From the NCBI GenBank assembly GCA_021801705.1, contig JAJYXP010000037.1, positions 1 through 38,603 on the forward strand: a stretch of 38,603 nucleotides of DNA. Direction: 5' to 3'. The notes under the pieces are model-generated. The model did no database searches, was not told where the DNA came from, and saw only the letters and a program-made list of their open reading frames with translations. This document shows, one piece after another, positions 6,296-14,705 of the stretch (the first letter of the stretch is position 1; each line of letters starts with the position of its first letter). The position numbers were made by a program, and so were the translations under genes. Source of the stretch: Pseudomonadota bacterium. Its GTDB lineage: Bacteria > Pseudomonadota > Gammaproteobacteria > Burkholderiales > Sulfuricellaceae.

Positions 6296-8455
6296 ATGGC
6301 ACATGTCGCCCTACAATTGATCCAAAGTTTGGAGACCTCGAATCTCCCTTCCTTGCCGCACGTGCTTTTGCGGGTGCTGGATGCGTGCAATCGCAATGAG
6401 ACATCGCTTGAAAAAATCGCGGAAATCATCAACAAGGATACCGCACTCAGTTCCAAGGTCATCGGCGCGAGCAGCACCGCCCGGTTCGGCAGGCGAAACA
6501 ATATAACGACATTCGAACAAAAGCTGATTATGCTAGGCCTTGATATGGTCAGGACCATTGCCATCAGCTCTTCGGTTTATCAGGTCTTCAGCAACATCAG
6601 CAGCAGCCCGGAATTTGACCTGAAGTCCTTTTGGGGCCGATCACTGACTTCTGCCACCCTGGCCAAACTCATCGCCCAGGAAACCGCCTATCCCCATCCG
6701 GAGGAAGCATATCTCGCCGGACTACTGCTCGACGTGGGCCAACTGGTGCTGTGGAACAATTTTCCCAAACAGTATGCCACGCTATCCGCCGATGCCGTGG
6801 ATGATATCCAGCTCATGCAGCGGGAAGCGGAAGAAATCGGGAGCAATCACTGTGAAGTGGGGTCGTGGCTGACGGGTAGCTGGCACCTGAATTCCTTCAT
6901 GGCTGACGCGGTGCTCTATCACCATGAGCCTGCGGCAAAGGTGGCCGATGCGCACCCGTTGATCAGAATTGCGCATGTGGCCAACAGCTTGAGTCTGGCC
7001 AACCCCGATGACGAAGAGAGGCTGGCGGACGGAACTGCGTTGCTGGGAATCGTACTGGAAGACTCCCGGCGGATAATGGACATGGCCAAGGTGCTGGTTA
7101 CCGAGATTGCGCAGTCCCTTGAGATCGAGATTGACACGGGCTCCGGCCAGGCGGAAGAGGGTGGCATGCCTGAAAAGCCGGATCGGGACAAGTTCCGTCA
7201 GAAGAGGATGCAGCTTGCCCTGGAGGTGCGGGACATCGCCCTGGTCGATGGGATTGCGCTGGGTGTTGCCGCCGCCCCGCCCTCGCTGGAGGGTATCCTG
7301 TTGGCGATTCAGCGCTCATTGCACATCCTGTTCGGCTTTCAAAATGTCGTTTTTTTCCTCCGCGACCGGGAGTCCGGCATTCTTCATGGGAAGAGTCTGG
7401 CCTGGCAGCAAGAGCTGGTCAACGAAATGACCATTCCTCCGAAGAAGGGGAGCAGCATCGTCGCCGATGCGCTGCGTACCAAGTTGGCAGTCAATTCGTT
7501 TACTGCCGGGGAAAACGGTGCCTTGACTCTATTGGACGACCAAATTGCCCGGTTGATGCTGGCGGAAGGGTTTTACTGCCAGCCCCTGGTTGCCCAGGAT
7601 TCCGTTGCCGGCGCCATGTTGTTCGGGCTTGCCAAGGTTCAACTGCCCCAGGTGGAAAAGCAGCGCAAGCTGATCTCGATGTTCGCCCAGCAATCGGCTC
7701 AGGCTCTGATTGCATGGCATGTGAGCAATGAGCGGGTGCAGCGTATCGAGTTCGAGGCATTGTCCGCCTCACGAGCCAAGGCCAGGCAGATTGTGCACGA
7801 AGCCAACAATCCGCTCGGCATCATCAAAAACTATATCAAGCTGTTGGGCATGAAGCTGCCGCAGGAGGATCCGGCGCAAGAGGATCTGGCGATCATCAGG
7901 GAAGAAATAGACCGCGTCACCCAAATCATCCGGCAGGTATCCGAGGCAGCCGAAGCCTATGCCAACCCGCTGGAGGAGTTGAGCGTCAACGGCGTGATTC
8001 AGGATCTGTACAAGCTGTTTCTTGAATCCCTGTTTGCGCAACATAAAATATCCGTGCAAACCCAGCTTGATCCATCGCTGCCAAACATTGTTGCCGACAG
8101 GGACAGGCTGAAGCAGGTGTTGATCAACCTGATGAAGAACGCTGCGGAAGCCATGCAGGAAGGGGGGCTGCTGATCATTTCCACGCGCGGCAAGATCATG
8201 CGCGACGGTAATGAATATATCGAAATTTCGCTTATGGACAACGGCCCCGGAATTCCCGAGCACATCATGGCGCGCCTGTTCAAGCCGGTCCCCAGCACCA
8301 AGGGGAAGGGGCATGCCGGCCTTGGTCTCTCGATTGTGAAAAATCTGGTCGACGAATTGAAAGGCAGGATTTTTTGCCAGAGCAATGAAATATCAGGTAC
8401 CACTTTTCAGATACTTTTACCCGTAACGGCAACAGCGGTGATGACGAATCGGTGA
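6296..8455 (+). CDS. HDOD-GAF sensor histidine kinase
   Basis: The protein has 719 residues and no membrane segments, so it is probably cytoplasmic. Residues 10-215 form an HDOD domain (LLDVGQLVLW and the LYHHEP helix), a degenerate HD fold used in signalling. Residues 310-475 look like a GAF sensor. A coiled linker leads to the kinase: H501 in VHEANNPLGIIKNY is the phosphorylated histidine, with N-box NLMKNAAEAM, G1 box DNGPGIP and G2 box GKGHAGLGLS. The signal is unknown. The gene ends 77 bases before the response-regulator gene on the same strand, so the two form a pathway. The Shine-Dalgarno is poor and a -10-like TAATAT ends seven bases before the ATG. Confidence 0.9.
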   Translation: MAHVALQLIQSLETSNLPSLPHVLLRVLDACNRNETSLEKIAEIINKDTALSSKVIGASSTARFGRRNNITTFEQKLIMLGLDMVRTIAISSSVYQVFSNISSSPEFDLKSFWGRSLTSATLAKLIAQETAYPHPEEAYLAGLLLDVGQLVLWNNFPKQYATLSADAVDDIQLMQREAEEIGSNHCEVGSWLTGSWHLNSFMADAVLYHHEPAAKVADAHPLIRIAHVANSLSLANPDDEERLADGTALLGIVLEDSRRIMDMAKVLVTEIAQSLEIEIDTGSGQAEEGGMPEKPDRDKFRQKRMQLALEVRDIALVDGIALGVAAAPPSLEGILLAIQRSLHILFGFQNVVFFLRDRESGILHGKSLAWQQELVNEMTIPPKKGSSIVADALRTKLAVNSFTAGENGALTLLDDQIARLMLAEGFYCQPLVAQDSVAGAMLFGLAKVQLPQVEKQRKLISMFAQQSAQALIAWHVSNERVQRIEFEALSASRAKARQIVHEANNPLGIIKNYIKLLGMKLPQEDPAQEDLAIIREEIDRVTQIIRQVSEAAEAYANPLEELSVNGVIQDLYKLFLESLFAQHKISVQTQLDPSLPNIVADRDRLKQVLINLMKNAAEAMQEGGLLIISTRGKIMRDGNEYIEISLMDNGPGIPEHIMARLFKPVPSTKGKGHAGLGLSIVKNLVDELKGRIFCQSNEISGTTFQILLPVTATAVMTNR

Positions 8456-8532
8456 TTCGTCGCCTTTCGGCTCGTGCTGCATTGAAGTCGATCGTACACT
8501 GGCGAGGATGGCAAAATGACGGAGCTTCAACT

Positions 8533-10707
8533 ATGAGTGTCGCATTGGCCGAGCAGCCACTGATATTGATTGTGGATGATGAGTTGCATCTGCGCAACAG
8601 CCTGGGTTCCCTGCTTGGCCTCCATGGTTTTGCTGCCATACCCGCGGATGGAGGACGCGCGGCCATCGAGCTTCTCCAAAGCCAGCAATTCGATCTTGTC
8701 TTGCTGGACCTTTTCATGCCGGATGTGGACGGGCATCAGGTCATGGATTTCATTATCGAGCGGAAGCTCGATATTTGCGTCATTGTCATCAGTGGCGATG
8801 TTTCCATAGATTCCGCCATTAGCGCCCTGCGTCGTGGCGCCTACGACTTTCTGAGGAAACCCTACGAACCGGAAGAGCTGCTTCTGAAGATGGAGAATGC
8901 CCTCATCAAGCGCCGTCTGGAAAAAGAAAACAAAGCCATGAATCTCCAGTTGGAGGAGTCGGAGCGCTGGTACCGCTACATGGTCAACAGTTCGCCGGAC
9001 ATCATCTATACGCTGGATGCCAATGGCCGCTTCACATTTCTTAATGACCGCGTGGAACCGTTGTTGGGCTATCGCAAGGAAAGCCTGATCGGTCAGCATT
9101 ATTCGGCCCTCATCTATCTCGAAGACCTCGAGCAGGCCCGTTATATCCTGAACGAAAAAAGAGCGGGCGATCGTGCGTCCCGCAATATGGAACTCAGGGT
9201 TCGCCATAATATTGAATCAAAACTGCTTACCCTGGAGTTCAGTTCTTTCGGGATGTACGAGGAAAGCCAGGCGGACCGGTCCATAAGACATGTGGGTACA
9301 TATGGTGTGGCGAAGGATGTCACCGAAAGAAAGAGGGCTGAACAGACTATCAATTATCAAGCCTACCATGATCTGCTTACCGGACTGGCCAACCGCATAT
9401 TGTTCAAGGATCACCTTGATCTGGCGATTGCCCAGGCCAAACGTAACCAGCAAATGCTGGCCGTGATGTTTCTGGATATGGACCGTTTCAAGGTCGTCAA
9501 CGACACGCTGGGCCACGTAATAGGCGACAGCCTATTAAAAAAAGTGGCGTCGCGGCTCAAGGGTTGCCTGCGCGAAGGCGACACGCTGGCCCGTCAGGGT
9601 GGGGACGAGTTTACTCTGCTCCTTCCCCAGGTCGATGATCGGGAAGATGCCATGCGAACAGCGGAGAAGATGATCAAATCATTCGATGCCCCGATCCAGG
9701 TCGATGAGCACGAACTCTACGTAACCATCAGCATTGGGATCGCGCTTTACCCTTTGGACGGTGAGTCCATGGACAGCCTCATCAAGAACGCCGACATCGC
9801 CATGTATGACAGCAAGGCGAAAGGTAGAAACCGTTACCAGCTCTATTCTTCCAGCATGAATGTGTCGTTTGCCGAAAGGCTTTCCATTGAAATGCAGATG
9901 CGAAAAGCCATCGACAGGCAGGAGTTCCAGGTCTTTTACCAGCCACAGATCAATGTAAGCACAGGCCGCATTTCCGGAGTGGAAGCCCTGGTGCGATGGG
10001 TATCACCCCTTCATGGCGGCATCACGCCGCTGGAGTTTATTCCGCTGGCAGAAGAAACCGGTTTGATTCTCTCCATCGGTGAATTCGTATTAAGGACTAC
10101 ATGCAAGCAGGCCATGCTGTGGAAACGCGCCGGCCTGCCTCCGTTGCGCATTGCCGTGAATATTTCGGCCCGGCAGATTGAACAGGACGGATTTTGCGAT
10201 TACATCTCGCAGCTACTGCACGAATACCAGTTGGACGGCTCGATGCTTGAGCTGGAAATCACCGAAAGCACGCTGCTGAACGACGGCGAGCATATTATCG
10301 AAAAACTCCAAATGATAGCGAGCAGGGGAATAAAAATTGCGCTGGATGACTTCGGAACCGGCTATTCGTCCCTGAGCTACATCCAGAAATTCCCGATTGA
10401 CACACTCAAGATTGATCAATCTTTTATGCGTGGCATCCCCGGCAACTTAAGTAATGCATCCATCGTATCCGCAGTTTGTGCAATGGCGCAGGGACTTAAG
10501 TTGAATCTGATCGCGGAAGGTGTGGAAACCCCCGGCCAACTCCAGTTCCTGCGCACTCTAAAGTGCAGCGAAGCGCAGGGGTTCCTATTCAGCAAACCCC
10601 TGCCCGGCGATGAAATTACCGGGCTATTGTTGAGGCCCGATCCTTTAGTGCCTGATATGTTCCAGTACAGAAATGAGTCGGAAGGAAGTGCAAGTAAATG
10701 GAATTAA
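8533..10707 (+). CDS. Response regulator with PAS, GGDEF and EAL domains
   Basis: The protein has 724 residues. A receiver domain (residues 8-125) has phospho-acceptor D59 in LVLLDLFMPDVDG and K109 in FLRKP. A PAS domain spans about 145-265. A diguanylate cyclase domain has an intact GGDEF (356-360) preceded by an RxxD inhibitory site (347-350). An EAL phosphodiesterase domain has EAL (484-486), DDFGTGYSS and EGVET intact. Both enzyme halves therefore look catalytically competent for making and breaking cyclic di-GMP, and which dominates cannot be read. I chose the ATG at 8533, with GGAG eight bases upstream. An in-frame GTG at 8452 overlaps the kinase stop but would add a non-conserved 27 residues. 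Paired with the HDOD kinase. Confidence 0.93.
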   Translation: MSVALAEQPLILIVDDELHLRNSLGSLLGLHGFAAIPADGGRAAIELLQSQQFDLVLLDLFMPDVDGHQVMDFIIERKLDICVIVISGDVSIDSAISALRRGAYDFLRKPYEPEELLLKMENALIKRRLEKENKAMNLQLEESERWYRYMVNSSPDIIYTLDANGRFTFLNDRVEPLLGYRKESLIGQHYSALIYLEDLEQARYILNEKRAGDRASRNMELRVRHNIESKLLTLEFSSFGMYEESQADRSIRHVGTYGVAKDVTERKRAEQTINYQAYHDLLTGLANRILFKDHLDLAIAQAKRNQQMLAVMFLDMDRFKVVNDTLGHVIGDSLLKKVASRLKGCLREGDTLARQGGDEFTLLLPQVDDREDAMRTAEKMIKSFDAPIQVDEHELYVTISIGIALYPLDGESMDSLIKNADIAMYDSKAKGRNRYQLYSSSMNVSFAERLSIEMQMRKAIDRQEFQVFYQPQINVSTGRISGVEALVRWVSPLHGGITPLEFIPLAEETGLILSIGEFVLRTTCKQAMLWKRAGLPPLRIAVNISARQIEQDGFCDYISQLLHEYQLDGSMLELEITESTLLNDGEHIIEKLQMIASRGIKIALDDFGTGYSSLSYIQKFPIDTLKIDQSFMRGIPGNLSNASIVSAVCAMAQGLKLNLIAEGVETPGQLQFLRTLKCSEAQGFLFSKPLPGDEITGLLLRPDPLVPDMFQYRNESEGSASKWN

Positions 10708-10753
10708 AAAGAGCCGACCTTAGACAACCAAAACCGGGGCATTCCGACTTTTT

Positions 10754-11722
10754 TCATTCAAACAGCGCTTCAACAAATTCGCGGGCGACGAAGGGGCGCA
10801 GATCGTCGAGCTGCTCACCGACGCCGATGAAACGCACCGGGATCGGCCGGGTCTTGGCGATGGCTGCGATGACGCCGCCCTTGGCAGTGCCGTCGAGCTT
10901 GGTCAGCACCAGACCGGTCACTTGTAGCGCATCGTCGAAGGACTTGACCTGGGCGATGGCGTTCTGACCGGTATTGGAATCGAGCACCAGCATAGTTTCA
11001 TGGGGGGCACCCGGTTCGGCCTTGGCAATGACGCGCTTGATCTTTTTCAGTTCTTCCATCAGGTGCAGTTGGGTGGGCAGCCGTCCGGCGGTGTCCGCCA
11101 GCACGATGTCGATGCCGCGCGAACGCGCCGCCTGAATGGCGTCGAAGATCACCGCGGCTGAGTCATGCCCTGCCTGGGTGATCACCGTAACGTTGTTGCG
11201 TTCGCCCCACACCTGCAGTTGTTCGCGCGCCGCGGCGCGGAAAGTGTCGCCGGCTGCGAGCAGCACCGATTTCCCCTGGGCCTGGAAATGCTTGGCCAGT
11301 TTGCCGATGGTGGTGGTCTTTCCTGCGCCGTTGACACCCACCATCATGATCACATAAGGTTTGTGGCCCGCGGTGTCCAACATCGCTTCCAGCGGGGTGA
11401 GCAACCCCTGCAGGGAGTCGCGCAGGGCGGCCCTGAGCTGTGCGGCGTCTTCCAGCTTCTCGCGCTTGACGCGGCGCTTCAGGTCGTCAAGCAGGTATTG
11501 GGTTGCGCTGACGCCAACGTCAGCGGAAAGAAGCGCGGTTTCCAGTTCCTCATACAGTTCTTCGTCAATTTTCGCGCCGGCGCCGAACAGGCCGGAAAGC
11601 TGTTTTCCGAGATTGTCGCGGGTCTTGGCCAGTCCGTGTTTGAGTCTGGCCGCCCAGCCGGGCGCTTGCTCCCTGTTTTCTTTTTCGTTGGACTTCTTGT
11701 CGGATTTGAAGAAACTTAGCAT
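10754..11722 (-). CDS. ftsY: Signal recognition particle receptor FtsY
   Basis: The protein has 322 residues from the ATG at 11722 (MLSFFKSDKKSNEKE). A TTG at 11740 is a weaker alternative. A short charged A region leads to the N domain and the SRP-type GTPase: G1 GVNGAGKTTTIGKLA, the AAGDTFRAAA block, DTAGR, and TKLDGTAKGG near the C-terminus. It docks ribosome-SRP complexes at the inner membrane for cotranslational insertion. It converges with the response-regulator gene and is divergent from the M16 peptidase operon. The acidic A domain is short compared with E. coli FtsY, as is usual outside Enterobacteria. Confidence 0.96.
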   Translation of the reverse strand: MLSFFKSDKKSNEKENREQAPGWAARLKHGLAKTRDNLGKQLSGLFGAGAKIDEELYEELETALLSADVGVSATQYLLDDLKRRVKREKLEDAAQLRAALRDSLQGLLTPLEAMLDTAGHKPYVIMMVGVNGAGKTTTIGKLAKHFQAQGKSVLLAAGDTFRAAAREQLQVWGERNNVTVITQAGHDSAAVIFDAIQAARSRGIDIVLADTAGRLPTQLHLMEELKKIKRVIAKAEPGAPHETMLVLDSNTGQNAIAQVKSFDDALQVTGLVLTKLDGTAKGGVIAAIAKTRPIPVRFIGVGEQLDDLRPFVAREFVEALFE

Positions 11723-11748
11723 GGGGGTTGATGGTCTCAAGGTGAGCT

Positions 11749-11754
11749 ATAATT
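11749..11754 (+). promoter_or_regulatory. Candidate -10 box for the M16-rsmD-coaD operon
   Basis: TATAAT on the plus strand lies 34 bases before the GTG start of the first M16 gene, inside the ftsY/M16 divergent gap. TTGATG upstream is closer than the usual 17-base spacing, so the -35 assignment is uncertain. Confidence 0.45.
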
Positions 11755-11788
11755 CACAACTTGCTATTTTAGGCGATACGGAGGTTTT

Positions 11789-13165
11789 GTGCAGCGTAAA
11801 AAAATACTGATCGGCTGGCTGTGGCTTGCGGCTGCGATTTTGCCGTTCCAGGCCGGAGCGAATGTCAACGAATACAAGCTCGCCAATGGCATGAAAGTGA
11901 TTGTCAAGGAGGATCACCGCGCGCCGGTGGCGGTGTCGCAGGTGTGGTACCAGGCCGGCAGCATGGATGAGTTGAACGGCACGACCGGCGTGGCGCATGT
12001 GCTGGAGCACATGATGTTCAAGGGCACGAAGGATGTGCCCGCCGGCGAGTTCTCGAAACAGATTGCGGTCGCGGGCGGGCGGGAAAACGCCTTCACCAGC
12101 CGCGATCACACCGCCTACTTCCAGCAGTTGCAAAAATCCAGGCTGGAGCTGTCAATGAAGCTGGAGGCGGACCGGATGCACAACCTGGTGCTGTCGCCCC
12201 GGGAGTTCGCCAAGGAAATCAGGGTGGTGATGGAGGAGCGCAGGCTGCGCACCGAAGACAAGCCCCAGGCGCTGGTTTATGAAACCCTGATGGCCGCGGC
12301 CTACGAGGCGCATCCCTATCACCACCCGATCATCGGCTGGATGAACGACCTGGAAAACATGTCGGTGGACGATGCCCGGAACTGGTACCGCCGCTGGTAT
12401 GCGCCCAACAACGCGACGCTGGTGGTGGTGGGTGATGTCGAGCCCAAGGAAGTGCTGAAGCTGGCCCAGCGTTATTTCGGCAAAATCAGGCCGGTTGCGC
12501 TGCCGCAGCGCAAGCCGCAGTCGGAGCCGGCGCAGCGCGGCATCAGGCGCGTCACGGTGAAGGCGCCGGCCAAGCTGCCCTACCTCGCCATGGGCTACCA
12601 TGCGCCTGCTTTGCGCGACCCCGTGAAAGACTGGGAGCCTTATGCGCTGGAAGTGCTGGCGGGGGTGCTGGACGGCAATGCTTCGGCGCGGCTCAACCAG
12701 GCGCTGGTGCGCCAGCAGCAAATCGCCAATTCGGTGGGGGCGGGGTATGACCTGATCTCCCGCGGCCCTTCCATGTTCATTCTGGATGGGGCGCCGGCCG
12801 AGGGCAAGACTGTGGCCGAGCTGGAGGCCGCTATCCGCCAGCAGATCGAGAAGATCAAGCAGGACGGGGTGACCGAAGAGGAATTGCAGCGCGTCAAGGC
12901 GCAGGTGATTGCGGCCCAAGTTTATCAGCGCGACTCGATGTTCTACCAGGCGATGCTGATCGGGGAACTGGAAACCGCCGGGCTGCCGCAGAATACTTTG
13001 GAAACCCGCCTGGCGAAGCTCAAAGACGTCAGCGCAGCCCAGGTCCAGGAGGTTGCGCGCAAATATCTGGTCGACGACCGCCTGACCGTGGCGGTGCTCG
13101 ATCCGCAGCCGCTGGATGGCGTGAAGCAGGCAAAACCTGCGCTGGGAGGGCGTCATGCTAACTAA
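11789..13165 (+). CDS. Secreted M16 zinc metallopeptidase, catalytic subunit
   Basis: The protein has 458 residues and starts at a GTG with CGGAGG four bases upstream. An N-terminal signal peptide (IGWLWLAAAILPFQAGA) sends it to the periplasm. The inverted zinc motif HxxEH is intact at H70-V-L-E-H74, and the third ligand glutamate lies near residues 149-150 in VVMEERR. Two M16 domains follow the usual mitochondrial-processing-peptidase-like layout. The last codons overlap the start of the second M16 gene by 11 bases, so the pair is translationally coupled and probably forms a heterodimer, as in other paired bacterial M16B proteases. The substrate is unknown. Confidence 0.9.
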   Translation: MQRKKILIGWLWLAAAILPFQAGANVNEYKLANGMKVIVKEDHRAPVAVSQVWYQAGSMDELNGTTGVAHVLEHMMFKGTKDVPAGEFSKQIAVAGGRENAFTSRDHTAYFQQLQKSRLELSMKLEADRMHNLVLSPREFAKEIRVVMEERRLRTEDKPQALVYETLMAAAYEAHPYHHPIIGWMNDLENMSVDDARNWYRRWYAPNNATLVVVGDVEPKEVLKLAQRYFGKIRPVALPQRKPQSEPAQRGIRRVTVKAPAKLPYLAMGYHAPALRDPVKDWEPYALEVLAGVLDGNASARLNQALVRQQQIANSVGAGYDLISRGPSMFILDGAPAEGKTVAELEAAIRQQIEKIKQDGVTEEELQRVKAQVIAAQVYQRDSMFYQAMLIGELETAGLPQNTLETRLAKLKDVSAAQVQEVARKYLVDDRLTVAVLDPQPLDGVKQAKPALGGRHAN

Positions 13166-14540
13166 TTCAAGAGCTACCACAGAGGCACAGAGGCACAGAG
13201 AAAATCCTGGTTTTCGCAACACTCTGTGCCTCTGTGCCTCTGTGGCGAAGAATTTGGTTTTTGCGGGTCTGTTGCTTGCTGCCACAGCGGCCCAGGCCGC
13301 CCTGCCGATCCAGCACTGGCAGATGGAGAACGGTACGCGGGTATACTTCGTCGAGAACCATGATTTGCCGCTCCTGGATATCAGCGTCGAGTTTCCTGCC
13401 GGCGGCGGCAGGGACCAAAAAGCCAAGCCAGGTCTGGCAAGCATGACGCATCATCTGCTCACGCTGGGCGCGGGCGGGTTGACGGAAGACGACATCTCCC
13501 GCCGGATGGCGGATGTCGGCGCCAGCTTGAGCGGCAGCTTCGACCAGGATCGTGCCGGACTGCGCTTGCGCACCCTGAGCAGCGAGCGTGAGCGTGGCCA
13601 GGCTTTGGAGGTCATGGCCAAGGCGCTGCAATCTCCCGATTTTCCGGAAGCCGTGCTGCAGCGGGAGAAGACCCGGTCCATCGCCGAACTCAAGGAAGCC
13701 ATGACCCAGCCGGAGTTCATTGCCGATCGGACTTTCAACGCCATGCTCTACGGGGAACATCCCTACGCGCTGTCTTCTGCGGTTACACCGGAGGCTATCG
13801 ATGCCTTGCGGCGCGAAGACCTGACCGGTTTCTATCGTGCCCATTACCGCGCCGACGATGCGGTCGTGGCCCTGATCGGCGATGTCACCCCCACCCAGGC
13901 GAGGGAGATCGTCGCGCGGCTGACCTCGGCCTTGCCGCGGGCCGAAGGCAAGCTGCCGCCCTTGCCAGCGGTGATCATGCCCCAGGGTGAAACCCGCAAA
14001 ATCGCCCACCCCGCCACGCAAAGCCATATCCTGCTCGGCCAGCCGGGAATGACCCGCGGCGACCCCGACTATTTTCCGCTTTATGTCGGAAACTACATCC
14101 TCGGCGGAGGGGGCTTCGCCTCCCGCCTGATCGAGGAGGTCAGGCAGAAACGGGGTCTGGTTTACAGCGTGTACAGCTATTTCCTCCCACTGCAACAGCA
14201 GGGGCCTTTCCAGATCGGGCTGCAAACCAAGCGCGAACAGGCGGACGAGGCGCTGGCCGTAGTGCGCAAGACATTACAGGCGTTCGTCGCCAAGGGGCCG
14301 ACCAAAGACGAGCTGAAGAAGGCAAAGCAGAACCTGGTGGGCGGTTTCCCGCTACGGATCGACAGCAACAAGAAAATCCTCGATTACCTCGCCGTGATTG
14401 GCTATTACCGGTTGCCGCTTTCCTACCTGGATGATTTTGCCGGCAAGGTGGAAAATGTGACGCTGGATCAGGTCAAAGACGCCTTTGCACGCCGCATCAA
14501 GCCGGAAAACATGGTGACTGTGGTGGTCGGCGCGGATTGA
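13155..14540 (+). CDS. M16 peptidase-like partner subunit, zinc site degenerate
   Basis: The protein has 461 residues. GGGAGG four bases before the ATG at 13155 is an excellent ribosome-binding site, so this start is firm. Residues 8-31 are encoded by a perfect 24-bp inverted-repeat element (TTEAQRHREN on one arm, LCLCASVA on the other). The signal-peptide core follows at NLVFAGLLLAATAAQA. At the HxxEH position the sequence reads HHLLTLG (99-105), so the catalytic glutamate and second histidine are missing. The C-terminal half keeps the substrate-binding R/Y segment (KRGLVYSVYSYF). It probably completes the active site of the first M16 protein rather than cutting by itself. Confidence 0.88.
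   Translation: MLTNSRATTEAQRHRENPGFRNTLCLCASVAKNLVFAGLLLAATAAQAALPIQHWQMENGTRVYFVENHDLPLLDISVEFPAGGGRDQKAKPGLASMTHHLLTLGAGGLTEDDISRRMADVGASLSGSFDQDRAGLRLRTLSSERERGQALEVMAKALQSPDFPEAVLQREKTRSIAELKEAMTQPEFIADRTFNAMLYGEHPYALSSAVTPEAIDALRREDLTGFYRAHYRADDAVVALIGDVTPTQAREIVARLTSALPRAEGKLPPLPAVIMPQGETRKIAHPATQSHILLGQPGMTRGDPDYFPLYVGNYILGGGGFASRLIEEVRQKRGLVYSVYSYFLPLQQQGPFQIGLQTKREQADEALAVVRKTLQAFVAKGPTKDELKKAKQNLVGGFPLRIDSNKKILDYLAVIGYYRLPLSYLDDFAGKVENVTLDQVKDAFARRIKPENMVTVVVGAD
13177..13245. repeat. Palindromic element A (CACAGAGG iterons) inside a coding region
   Basis: The left arm (13177-13200) consists of CCACAGAGG followed by CACAGAGG-type units. The right arm (13222-13245) is its perfect 24-bp reverse complement, with a 21-base loop. 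The 69-bp element keeps the frame of the second M16 gene open. A partial copy with the same unit closes the window at 38578-38603. Confidence 0.9.
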
Positions 14541-14562
14541 GCATGGCCCTAAAAAGCTGTTC

Positions 14563-14689
14563 AGCCACGGATTAACACGGATGTTCACGGATTATCAATC
14601 GGTTGTTTTGGGTTTTTGTTCTTCTGGAAATTGAGGATATGTTCGCAATAACCTGTTTTATCTGTGTTAATCCGTGTTAATCCGTGACT
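14563..14689. repeat. Palindromic element B (CACGGATTAA iterons)
   Basis: CACGGATTAACACGGAT (14566-14582) pairs perfectly with the sequence at 14670-14686. The arms extend imperfectly with further CACGGAT units, around an AT-rich loop of about 65 bases. It fills the gap between the second M16 gene and rsmD and ends 16 bases before the rsmD ATG. Confidence 0.85.
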
Positions 14690-14705
14690 AATTACCGAAT
14701 TTAGC

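Noticed and set aside
10708-10753. Terminator between the response regulator and ftsY
   Set aside because: The T-run before the ftsY stop is present, but the flanking GCCGAC and CCGACT sequences do not pair into a stable stem.
12152-13444. 430-codon leftward frame opposite the first M16 gene
   Set aside because: Antisense shadow with no motif; the start of the frame lies in the repeat element.
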